Positions 1 through 6,334 of a stretch of DNA of 8,434 bases are shown piece by piece. The notes under the pieces are model-generated. The model worked only from the letters and a program-made list of their open reading frames with translations. It did not search any database and was not told the DNA's origin. Position 1 is the first letter of the stretch. Each line of letters begins with the position of its first letter. The stretch spans positions 1-8,434 of the forward strand of contig CANNLO010000196.1 of NCBI GenBank assembly GCA_947505055.1, in the 5' to 3' direction. The translations under genes were made by a program, and so were the position numbers. The stretch is from Methylococcaceae bacterium. GTDB taxonomy: Bacteria; Pseudomonadota; Gammaproteobacteria; Methylococcales; Methylomonadaceae.

Positions 1-177
1 ACATCATTAAAGGTGGCCATGCTTTTCGCCGAGAGGTCTGGAATGAAGCCCAGTAAGTAAACTTTCAATTCTTGACCAGTCAATAAGTTCATGAACATCA
101 TCTAACTCTTTTAATGCTTCATGCTCAATCAGCATCGCATCAACCAATGTCGTTTGTTGTAAGTTTTTCCACGCCAT
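1..177 (-). pseudogene. IS5-family transposase, N-terminal part, frameshifted and cut by the window edge
   Basis: Reading leftward from ATG at 175-177, the product starts MAWKNLQQTTLVDAMLIEH and continues through HELIDWSRIESLL. I recognise this as the N-terminal region of IS5-group DDE transposases, which normally run to about 300 residues or more. The frame ends at TAA (7-9) after 56 residues, just after GEK. The family expects GEKAWPPLMM there, and AWPPLMM is present one frame over, at about 3-24. A single missing A in the AAAA run at 23-26 explains the break. The gene is therefore a frameshift pseudogene, or relies on a frameshift that this subgroup is not known to use, or reflects a sequencing error. 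The catalytic DDE residues lie beyond the window. No terminal inverted repeat could be identified between 178 and 260. Confidence 0.8.
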
Positions 178-287
178 TTTAATTACCTAGTTCAGATGGT
201 TTTCTATGCTCCATTATCACTATACGTAACAAAACAGCACGAAAGCAAGAGGGCTACGTAATGACACAAGCGGCGACATGCTGAGAA

Positions 288-719
288 TTGGGGAAGTTGC
301 GTCGCGACGTAGTTAGCGAAGACGGAGAAATACGTGCGGAAACAACGCTAAGTGTGGCACAAACTAAGGGCAACAAAGTGAGGACTATTTGGTTTGCGGA
401 AAAAGCACGTGTTGAATTGGCGGCGTATATAGCAACGAACAAACCAAAAAGTCCAACACAGCCTCTTTTTTACACGCAACGTAGAGACGGCTTCAGAGCA
501 AATACGCTGACACACATAGTCAACGGCATTTACAAAAACGCGGGCATTAGTGGCGCAACGTCGCACAGTGGTAGACACACAGGACTTACGAATTTAAGTG
601 AACGTGGAGTTGGGGTGCGCACACTTATGGCAATTGAGGGACACTTAAATATGTCAACTAAACAGCGTTACATTGATATGCGTCCAAGTCTTATACGTGC
701 GGCAGTTGAGTTAGTTTAG
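288..719 (+). pseudogene. Tyrosine recombinase/integrase, catalytic C-terminal part, N-terminus lost
   Basis: The open frame begins at TTG (288) and encodes 143 residues matching the catalytic half of small proteobacterial tyrosine recombinases. Visible active-site elements are HSGR (H93, R96), GHLN (H119) and QRYID (nucleophile Y128). K27 in AQTKGNK is probably the beta-hairpin lysine. The C-terminus RAAVELV is typical of the family. The first catalytic arginine box is missing from this frame. A stop (TGA 282-284) lies just upstream, but one frame over, at about 275-304, the DNA reads GDMLRIGEVAS, which resembles the box-I motif (G-x-R-x-G-E). A small frame-breaking deletion near 300-305 therefore separates box I from the rest, and the N-terminal core-binding domain is not recognisable. 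It probably once mobilised a genomic island and is now inactive. Its TAG overlaps the stop of the convergent methyltransferase gene. Confidence 0.8.
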
Positions 720-1342
720 TTTTTTGCGACAAAAATGTCGTGTTCAATGTGCCAATGTAAATGATTGTCGTTTGCCCAAGCAACAAGAATATTTACTGAT
801 GGATATGTAGAGTATTCTGTTATTTGTGGGTTAAAACAACGAATATCGTCAATTAGAATGCAAACTTTTTTGAAGTGGTTCAAGTTGTCAGTAATGTGTT
901 TGAGTTCTTCAAGAACGGGTGTATCTTGAGTTCCTTTGAATGTAATGCCCGCTGAATAATGTCCATCAAGCCAAAAATTTACGTCTCCATTTATTTTAGG
1001 TAGTAAGTTTGGAAAAATTTGTTCACTTGTTCCATTTAGTATTTCAACATTATTAAATTTTTTGAAATAATTATAAGCATTTGCGAAGAGGGTTGGCTCC
1101 GGTTCAATGCTGTAGACTTTCAAGCCATTTTTCGAAAGAACCTGTGTAGTCTGTCCCAAATATGTACCTGTTTCAATCCAAGTTGCGTTTGGAAAACTGT
1201 TCCGTATTAAACAAGCTTGCTTAATATAATGGGGGCTTGGAGCTTGAAAATTTAATTTTGCCCAATTCTTATACCCTAGTAGTAATGTAAGCAACCGATA
1301 AGGGGAACTATTACGTATGAATATTTTAATATTTTTATTCAT
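716..1342 (-). CDS. Class I SAM-dependent methyltransferase-like protein
   Basis: From ATG (1340-1342) the product has 208 residues. A GTG 18 bases further out keeps the frame, but AAGAGG at 1352-1357 stands 9 bases before the ATG, which favours the ATG. The fold is Rossmann methyltransferase-like: ETGTYLGQTT (57-66) is the glycine-rich SAM loop, VYSIEPE (76-82) carries the acidic ribose-binding residue, FWLDGHYSAG (123-132) is a conserved block of this family, and LIDDIRCF (163-170) follows. Homologues that I recall with the DGHYS block sit in surface-polysaccharide clusters, but their substrate is not established. It is separated from the polysaccharide operon by about 490 bases of empty DNA plus a glycosyltransferase remnant, and looks more AT-rich than the operon. 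It may be a leftover of a longer cluster or a separate acquisition. It overlaps the convergent integrase end by three bases. Confidence 0.8.
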   Translation of the reverse strand: MNKNIKIFIRNSSPYRLLTLLLGYKNWAKLNFQAPSPHYIKQACLIRNSFPNATWIETGTYLGQTTQVLSKNGLKVYSIEPEPTLFANAYNYFKKFNNVEILNGTSEQIFPNLLPKINGDVNFWLDGHYSAGITFKGTQDTPVLEELKHITDNLNHFKKVCILIDDIRCFNPQITEYSTYPSVNILVAWANDNHLHWHIEHDIFVAKN

Positions 1343-1351
1343 CGTTGCGAA

Positions 1352-1357
1352 CCTCTT
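1352..1357 (-). promoter_or_regulatory. Ribosome binding site of the 716-1342 methyltransferase
   Basis: AAGAGG on the minus strand, 9 bases before the ATG at 1340-1342. It lies inside the longer GTG-started frame and so argues for the shorter protein. Confidence 0.55.
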
Positions 1358-1455
1358 CACACAACGACAATGGAGATAGTCTTACTTTTTGCTTCTCTCT
1401 CTCTCGTTGCCATAGTTGTTCTCACTTTTTTGAGTTGGAATGTAGGGTGCGATTT

Positions 1456-1494
1456 TTTTTAACATTTTAGGCTTTGAACCCAAAATGTTAAAAA
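1456..1494. terminator. AT-rich perfect hairpin, possible bidirectional terminator
   Basis: Arms 1456-1468 and 1482-1494 are perfectly complementary over 13 bp (core TTAACATTTT / AAAATGTTAA) around a 13-base loop. A run of T precedes the left arm and a run of A forms the end of the right arm, so either strand would give a stem with a U-tract. The stem is almost free of G and C, so termination would be weak. An operator-like palindrome or a mobile-element end are alternatives. Confidence 0.4.
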
Positions 1495-1829
1495 TAGTAA
1501 AAAAGCTACTTGCCGAATCGTTAATGATATAACACTTATAACTTTAAGAGCAATTTATTGTCTGCGCGACATGTAACAGCAGAACGAGTAGACTGTTGAA
1601 ATTGAAAAAGAATTTGGCAACTGTATAAGCATAAAAGTAGCAAATAAACTAACACAAAACTTACACAATACAATTAAAATTGATTCAAGCTATTGATATT
1701 AAACACTATTTTAATAACGTTACTATTGAGCGGGAATAGCTCCTTGCTCCACAGATGCCTAACTTTCTCATATCTATTGTTACAAACTTGTTAGGATAAT
1801 GCTTGTATAATTTTCAGTATTTTGTAAAA

Positions 1830-1928
1830 TCAATTGCTTACAAATAGTGCGTTACAACCTTTTGAAACTATCGTAACACAACGGTAACAAGGAATAATGA
1901 CCGTTACCGGCACAACATTATTTTTCAT
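1830..1928 (-). pseudogene. Remnant of a family 2 glycosyltransferase (N-terminus only)
   Basis: ATG at 1926-1928 lies 30 bases after the stop of the upstream glycosyltransferase, as expected for the next gene of the operon. The frame reads MKNNVVPVTVIIPCYRC, which is the standard first beta-strand and nucleotide-binding start of GT-A family 2 enzymes (V-x-V-I-I-P-C-Y). After about 20 residues it loses family resemblance and stops at TGA (1830-1832). In another frame, about 1785-1870, a stretch reading KRL-stop-RTICKQLILQ vaguely resembles the following helix (x-R-A-V-x-S-I-x-x-Q-T-L), suggesting a frameshift and further decay. The DDGS and DxD motifs are not found downstream. I infer a gene truncated by deletion at the cluster edge. 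Confidence 0.6.
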
Positions 1929-1958
1929 TCGGCGTTATCCACTGCCTTAAAGGCCTGA

Positions 1959-3035
1959 TCATCGTTTACGAAAATAGATATGTTTAAGAATACTAAACGC
2001 TTTGCCATTCGAGTTAAATTTTAACAAAGATAATAACCAAAGCTTCAAGATAGTAGCTAAGGCAAGTTTAGCTCCAAAAGTTCTATTTAATTGATGCCAT
2101 CTTATAGCAATATCTGGACAATCTGCCGCCGCTCTAAAATAAAGCCGCGTCATATGATCTAAAACAACTGCTCTAGCCTCTCCATGTGACTGTTGCAAAA
2201 GCGCTGTAAATGCTGCATCGACATCATCCATATTAGACCTCATTGCTGATGGCTCGCGTAACTTCAAGACTTCATCTATCCATGCTTTATTGAGACTCAA
2301 AGATTCAAAAACAAATAACCATCTTCTAAAACGGATCTTTTGAGCAAGCTCTTGTTGCTTAATAGAGGTTGCCGTTGACATTTGCGTATCATGCTGACGA
2401 TATAATAACAATATCTCAGGTATGTTAGTCATTTTCCAACCTACGTGATCTGCTCTCTCCCACAAATCATAATCTTCCGCCTTTTCCCAAACAGCATCAT
2501 AGCGTAACTTTTTTATTAATTCAGTTTTCATAAATACGGTTGGATGAGCTAAAGGTGAACCAAATAACAAAGTTATTTTAATAGCCGCATCACTGCAAGG
2601 ATGCTTAAGAATTCTCTGATCTGATGTGCCAAAAAACTGCATCCAACTACCACAGATGTCTGCCCCAGTTTGCTCTAGCCATTGCAACTGTTTTTCAAAT
2701 CGTTGTGGTAAGGCAATATCATCCTGATCCATGCGGGCAATCCATATGCCTCTGGCTAAATCGATAATTTCATTTAGGGTCACAACTAGACCTTTATTTT
2801 CACGATATATTAAACGGATCCGAGCATCGCGTTTTTCATAATTTCTTAAGATATCAAGCGAAGCATCGGTGGAACCATCGTCGATAATAATTAACTCAAA
2901 ATCGACATGGGTTTGCGCCAAAATCGAATCAATAGCCTGGGCTAAATATCGCTCACCGTTATAAACAGGCAGGGCAACTGAAATAATGGGTGCTGTTTTT
3001 TCACTCACTTCCTCTTCAAAAATAATTTTTTTCAC
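1959..3035 (-). CDS. Family 2 (GT-A) glycosyltransferase
   Basis: The product has 358 residues and starts at GTG (3033-3035), three bases after the stop of the epimerase gene. AAGGA about 11 bases upstream is the likely ribosome binding site. The N-terminal GT-A domain shows ISVALPVYNGERY (18-30), IDDGSTD (51-57) and the metal/nucleotide-binding DxD variant MDQDD (102-106). AEDYDLW (186-192) matches the ED-type catalytic base block, and RQHD follows. The C-terminal third is predicted to be helical, with a hydrophobic stretch near 326-342 that could sit against the inner membrane. It would transfer one sugar from a nucleotide donor to the growing lipid-linked repeat unit on the cytoplasmic face. 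Donor and linkage cannot be read from the sequence. It is the last intact gene of the operon. Confidence 0.9.
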   Translation of the reverse strand: MKKIIFEEEVSEKTAPIISVALPVYNGERYLAQAIDSILAQTHVDFELIIIDDGSTDASLDILRNYEKRDARIRLIYRENKGLVVTLNEIIDLARGIWIARMDQDDIALPQRFEKQLQWLEQTGADICGSWMQFFGTSDQRILKHPCSDAAIKITLLFGSPLAHPTVFMKTELIKKLRYDAVWEKAEDYDLWERADHVGWKMTNIPEILLLYRQHDTQMSTATSIKQQELAQKIRFRRWLFVFESLSLNKAWIDEVLKLREPSAMRSNMDDVDAAFTALLQQSHGEARAVVLDHMTRLYFRAAADCPDIAIRWHQLNRTFGAKLALATILKLWLLSLLKFNSNGKAFSILKHIYFRKR

Positions 3036-3038
3036 TGT

Positions 3039-3974
3039 TTATGTATTCCTTAACCACTCATAGGTACGCGTCAGTCCTTCTTCAAAACTAATTTGTGGTT
3101 TCCAGCCCGTATGATCTCGTAACTTACTCGAATCAAGCACACTAACCTTGACATCAAACGCACGTTCGGGCAAATTTTCCACATGGAAATCATAGCCGAA
3201 TCCTGGTATCAAAGATTTACATATCTCAATAACATCCAAATTAGTATGGCCAACACCCGACCCCAAGTTATACGTCTCAGATAATCGACCATGCTCTAAT
3301 GTCCTGACTATTCCGAAAGCAAGGTCGCTTACGTAAATGTAATCACGGATAGTTCCTTGTTGTCCGAAAATCTTGATAGGCATACCTTTCATAGCAGATG
3401 CCATCGCTGTGGCAATAAAACCCTGACCGACAAAAGGCTGTTGACCTGCACCATATGCGTTGGCTGGACGAACGCATACAAACTGCAGTCCATGCGTGAC
3501 GGCATACAGATAGGCGTAATTTTCCAAGGTGAGCTTGGTGACTCCATAAGGAGAAATGGGATTGGTCGGATGTGACTCACGTATGGGCAACTCAACAGCC
3601 TCTCCATATACCGTTCCACCAGACGATACCAACACCAGTTTCACACCTCTAGCCGCGGCTTCAGAAAATAATGCCACCGCAAAGGGTAAATTTTGTAGCA
3701 GATCAGAAAGTGGATTATCAAATGATGTATTTGGCACCGTAGCATATGCCAGATGAATGACCTCCTGATGAGTCTCTAACAAACGAACTATCAATTCAGG
3801 TTCTGTAAAATCACCCTGCACATACACCGCTTCAGCAGGTAAGTTATATCGAGGAATTTGGCTTCTGCCCAAGACAGTCACGCATCGATCAGCTGATATA
3901 AGTAAAGGTACGAGGTGAGAGCCAATATAACCTGCACCACCAATTACAAGGGTTTTAATTAAACATCGCGTCAC
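3039..3974 (-). CDS. NAD-dependent nucleotide-sugar epimerase/dehydratase (extended SDR)
   Basis: The product is an extended short-chain dehydrogenase of about 311 residues. It has the NAD-binding loop GGAGYIGSH (12-20), SSGGTVYG (117-124) supplying the catalytic Ser/Thr, the YxxxK pair YGVTK (143-147), and RDYIYVSD (210-217), typical of UDP-glucose 4-epimerase-like enzymes. It probably converts one nucleotide sugar to another for this repeat unit. GalE-like epimerisation is the best guess, but the exact substrate is open. I chose GTG at 3972-3974, which overlaps the fucosyltransferase TGA as GTGA and implies translational coupling. A TTG at 3984-3986 would add four residues. No strong Shine-Dalgarno precedes either codon. 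Confidence 0.88.
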   Translation of the reverse strand: MTRCLIKTLVIGGAGYIGSHLVPLLISADRCVTVLGRSQIPRYNLPAEAVYVQGDFTEPELIVRLLETHQEVIHLAYATVPNTSFDNPLSDLLQNLPFAVALFSEAAARGVKLVLVSSGGTVYGEAVELPIRESHPTNPISPYGVTKLTLENYAYLYAVTHGLQFVCVRPANAYGAGQQPFVGQGFIATAMASAMKGMPIKIFGQQGTIRDYIYVSDLAFGIVRTLEHGRLSETYNLGSGVGHTNLDVIEICKSLIPGFGYDFHVENLPERAFDVKVSVLDSSKLRDHTGWKPQISFEEGLTRTYEWLRNT

Positions 3975-4849
3975 AACCTGAACCAACTTTGCGGGATTAA
4001 ATCATGAGTATTCACTTCTTTCGTAAACCAATGCTTCGGGGCAGTAATAATTTTATCTACACTCGGGTTAAGCCAAGCCCCCCACCAACTAAAAGAGCTA
4101 TTAGCGATAATATGATGCTGACAAAGACTCATCAGATACATATCATTATAACTTTCTGAGCCAGAGTTATGGTCAACAATCTGATGAGGAAAGTCAATCT
4201 TCAAATTGTCTTTTACCCAAGCAATATCATCAGAAAAAATATAGAAATACGGTTGTTGCACACGCTGAGCTATCAATTTAATCGCAGTTCGATAATAATC
4301 CAATGAGCAAACACCATGTGTTGCCGTAGTTTTTGGATTATTAACATAATCACCTCGTCTCACATGCAAGCTCACAGCATTTACATTAGAAATTTGTTCG
4401 GCAAGCTTAGCATTTATATCCGTCATCGCAAGCTTAAACGTAAATTCAGCACGTATTTTAGAAGCGTATACTTGAAAATATTTCTCTGATTGCCAATAGC
4501 CAGCTAAGTAACAATTTTGTGGAGTCTGATTTATTTCCGGCCAGTAATGAAAGTGTGGTTCAACGACAAACTCTTTGCGGCGCAGCATTATCATGTTTGG
4601 ACGCGTCAGAATTCGCTTGATAACAGCTAGAGACTGCCATCTTAAAATATCGCAGATCTCCATTTTATTAACGATTTTTGTCGGACACGAAAAAACTCTT
4701 TCAAGCTCAAAACCTTGGTGTAAACCATATCCAACAAACCCCGAAACGTCTAAATGTAACGATTCATTACGCTCCAAGGACAAAGCTCGCCCTGCGGCGT
4801 ATTGGAACATCTGGTTGCCTAAGCCACCAATTATTTCACTAATAATCAA
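3971..4849 (-). CDS. GT11 fucosyltransferase (alpha-1,2-fucosyltransferase family)
   Basis: The 292-residue product carries the hallmarks of family GT11 over its whole length: GGLGNQMFQYA (8-18), the donor-binding HVRRGDY (162-168), FYIFSDD (202-208) and NSSFSWWGAWL (250-260). Length is normal for the family. These cytoplasmic enzymes move L-fucose from GDP-fucose, usually to the 2-OH of galactose, during O-antigen synthesis. The exact acceptor here is unknown, and some GT11 members use other donors. The start is TTG (4847-4849), supported by AAGGA six bases upstream. GDP-fucose synthesis genes (gmd, fcl) are not in the window. The gene follows the broken FkbM gene by 20 bases and overlaps the epimerase gene by a GTGA junction. 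Confidence 0.9.
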   Translation of the reverse strand: MIISEIIGGLGNQMFQYAAGRALSLERNESLHLDVSGFVGYGLHQGFELERVFSCPTKIVNKMEICDILRWQSLAVIKRILTRPNMIMLRRKEFVVEPHFHYWPEINQTPQNCYLAGYWQSEKYFQVYASKIRAEFTFKLAMTDINAKLAEQISNVNAVSLHVRRGDYVNNPKTTATHGVCSLDYYRTAIKLIAQRVQQPYFYIFSDDIAWVKDNLKIDFPHQIVDHNSGSESYNDMYLMSLCQHHIIANSSFSWWGAWLNPSVDKIITAPKHWFTKEVNTHDLIPQSWFRL

Positions 4850-4855
4850 TGTAAT

Positions 4856-4860
4856 TCCTT
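4856..4860 (-). promoter_or_regulatory. Ribosome binding site fixing the TTG start of the fucosyltransferase
   Basis: AAGGA on the minus strand sits six bases before TTG 4847-4849. No in-frame ATG is near, and the conserved GGLGNQ block begins at residue 8, so the rare TTG start is well supported. Confidence 0.65.
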
Positions 4861-4869
4861 ATGTATGAA

Positions 4870-5597
4870 TTAACGCTTATTCCAGCGAGCAGGCCATTGC
4901 TGACCATCAACGAAAATCGAATTTATGAAAGTATCGGCATAAAGTATATAGTCCCCTGCATTCATTAGTTCTATGATATCGTTAAGCTTCTTTGGCTCCT
5001 GCTGAGTTTCATAAGTGATTGTCTCAACACAAATGCAAGTTGGGCGATACTTTTTCCAGTCAATCATCTCCAGAATAGCTTTGTCCAGTCCTTATATGTC
5101 CAAATTCATAAAATCAAAATTACCTGCCATTTCTAAAATGGTAGGTAATCTTCAGTGCAACCGGTAATGTATTGATCAATTGATGCGCTATAGAGGTGTA
5201 ACGCTCCATCTCATAACGTGAAAAGGTGTTCAAAATAGGTGAGTCCAATATAAAAAATCGGCAGTTTCTTCACCTGAAAAATGCACCCCATATTACAGCA
5301 CCTTATCTCTTGGTCGTTTATTACTTAGAAGATTGACGAAATACGGATCTGGTTCGATCAAAATTCCTTGCACTCCATCCGCATATAACAACGCAGTATT
5401 GGAAAGGTTGAATGGATGATTAGCGCCAATATCCAAATATTTTTTAGAACGTGACTCACGTATTAATTGCAACACTAACGCGACCAGTAAGTCCTCTCCA
5501 CACTGCGAGTAAGATGTCTTTCTGGACATAACTGCAGGTAACCTTTACGGTAGCTTGTTTCTGGCTTCAATTGAAATATATTTTTCAGTGAACGCAT
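4870..5597 (-). pseudogene. FkbM-family methyltransferase, broken by several lesions
   Basis: Pieces in several frames together make one FkbM-type methyltransferase of about 240 residues. (1) From ATG 5595-5597 it reads MRSLKNIFQLKPETSYRKG and on to LQLCPE. (2) A frame change near 5520-5530 leads to KTSYSQCGEDLLV, then YLDIGANHPF (SAM loop) and LIEPDP. (3) TAA at 5293-5295 interrupts, followed in the same frame by YGVHFSGEETADF. (4) A frame change near 5244-5258 leads to LDSPILNTFSRYEMERY. (5) Another near 5148-5152 leads to LPTILEMAGNFDFMNLDI. (6) TAA at 5092-5094 stands where the family has the Glu of D-x-E-G, before GLDKAIL. (7) The end, KYRPTCICVETITYE to FINSIFVDG, is intact. FkbM enzymes O-methylate sugars or other small substrates. 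Its position shows it was once part of the operon. An in-frame ATG at 5527 is only an internal methionine. Confidence 0.85.
5119..5149. repeat. Quasi-palindrome at a frameshift site in the FkbM pseudogene
   Basis: Arms 5119-5132 and 5136-5149 pair over 14 bp with one mismatch (ATTACCTGCCATTT against a reverse complement of ATTACCTACCATTT) and leave a three-base loop. One end of the structure coincides with the frame break at about 5148-5152. Confidence 0.6.
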
Positions 5598-5603
5598 AAA
5601 TAA

Positions 5604-5624
5604 TTTTTAATTTTTAATTTTTAA
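5604..5624. repeat. Three tandem copies of TTTTTAA
   Basis: A perfect 7-base unit occurs three times between the end of the SAM methyltransferase gene and the start of the FkbM pseudogene. The repeat supplies the last codons and TAA of the methyltransferase, so slippage would alter its C-terminus. It also leaves the FkbM start without a visible ribosome binding site. Confidence 0.75.
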
Positions 5625-6333
5625 TTGCTATACAATGCCAGCCAAAACAAGCCACATCATCAGCTACCTTGGATTTTCCACGTATTGAAAAATAAATAAG
5701 GGCAATTCCAGCTGCCAGATAGGCTAGCGGCCAGCACCAATCACCATAGCGGCGAGCCATGCCTGGTAGTCGTAACATTTCCTGCTTAACATAGGAAAAC
5801 CAATCACCGTTGGGCGTTAGTTCCTGTATTTCGAAATTGCGTATCGGTAGGTGATACTCGTACCAGTAGCGACTAAAACCTGTTGCGTAATGATAAGGAG
5901 AAAAGTGGACGAATGAAGCAAAAGGTGCTGTGAGTATCAATTGCCCACCAGGTTTAAGGAGGCGCCTAAATTCATCCAGTACTCTGATGGCATCAGGTAA
6001 ATGCTCTAATACTTCACTACACAAAATCACATCAAATGAAGTGGCCGGCTCAGGGATATCCACAATATCTGAGACGAGATCAATCAAGCTCGTATCCCAG
6101 GTACCCGTTTGCAGACCTTGGTCATCGCCAGTTCCTTCATACTGACAAGCGTCTTGCGATACATAATCCAGATGAGCGCACAATGGCTTGTTGCGGAGTT
6201 CGCCTGCTCCGGCATCAAGTATGCGAAGACCGGAGGGAACGGCAGCCAAAGTTTTTGCCAGCCACACTCCTCGTTGCTCTTCGTTGATATTGATCTTGAT
6301 TAATTGTTTAATTATTGTTTTTATTTTTTGCAT
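5614..6333 (-). CDS. SAM-dependent methyltransferase (Methyltransf_11/12-like)
   Basis: From ATG 6331-6333 the product has 239 residues. An upstream GTG would give eight more, but AAGGAG six bases before the ATG decides the start. The class I methyltransferase core is clear: RILDAGAGELR (37-47) is motif I, DVILCSEVLEHL (101-112) is the motif II/post-I region, and LLKPGGQLILTAPF (125-138) is motif III. HFSPYHYATGFSRYW follows, as in many polysaccharide-cluster methyltransferases. A hydrophobic stretch near 201-217 (PLAYLAAGIALIYFSI) may touch the membrane. It presumably methylates a sugar or the lipid-linked glycan, but the substrate is unknown. It follows the acetyltransferase stop by one base. 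Its last codons lie in the TTTTTAA tandem repeat. Confidence 0.87.
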   Translation of the reverse strand: MQKIKTIIKQLIKININEEQRGVWLAKTLAAVPSGLRILDAGAGELRNKPLCAHLDYVSQDACQYEGTGDDQGLQTGTWDTSLIDLVSDIVDIPEPATSFDVILCSEVLEHLPDAIRVLDEFRRLLKPGGQLILTAPFASFVHFSPYHYATGFSRYWYEYHLPIRNFEIQELTPNGDWFSYVKQEMLRLPGMARRYGDWCWPLAYLAAGIALIYFSIRGKSKVADDVACFGWHCIAIKN

Positions 6334-6334
6334 T

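Larger units (their letters stand above)
1343..1829. other. Gene-free AT-rich stretch
   Basis: I see no credible coding frame on either strand here. The DNA is strongly AT-rich. It contains a hairpin at 1456-1494, a short CT microsatellite near 1394-1405, and, next to 1830, a possible decayed continuation of the glycosyltransferase remnant. No convincing sigma-70 promoter for the methyltransferase could be picked out. It looks like degraded DNA at the edge of the polysaccharide cluster. Confidence 0.6.

Noticed and set aside
348..578. Minus-strand frame opposite the integrase
   Set aside because: The plus strand carries clear tyrosine recombinase motifs, and the minus frame is only its complement.
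1394..1405. CT microsatellite upstream of the methyltransferase as a phase-variation switch
   Set aside because: It is short and lies outside the coding frame, with no promoter elements seen around it that the length would tune.
4870..5067. Separate 65-residue protein starting MIDWKKYRP
   Set aside because: This is the FkbM C-terminus. The sequence just upstream (GLDKAILE) belongs to the same protein behind a nonsense codon.
5293..5529. Separate 78-residue protein starting at ATG 5529
   Set aside because: It is the middle piece of the FkbM pseudogene. Coding similarity continues both upstream in another frame and downstream past the stop.
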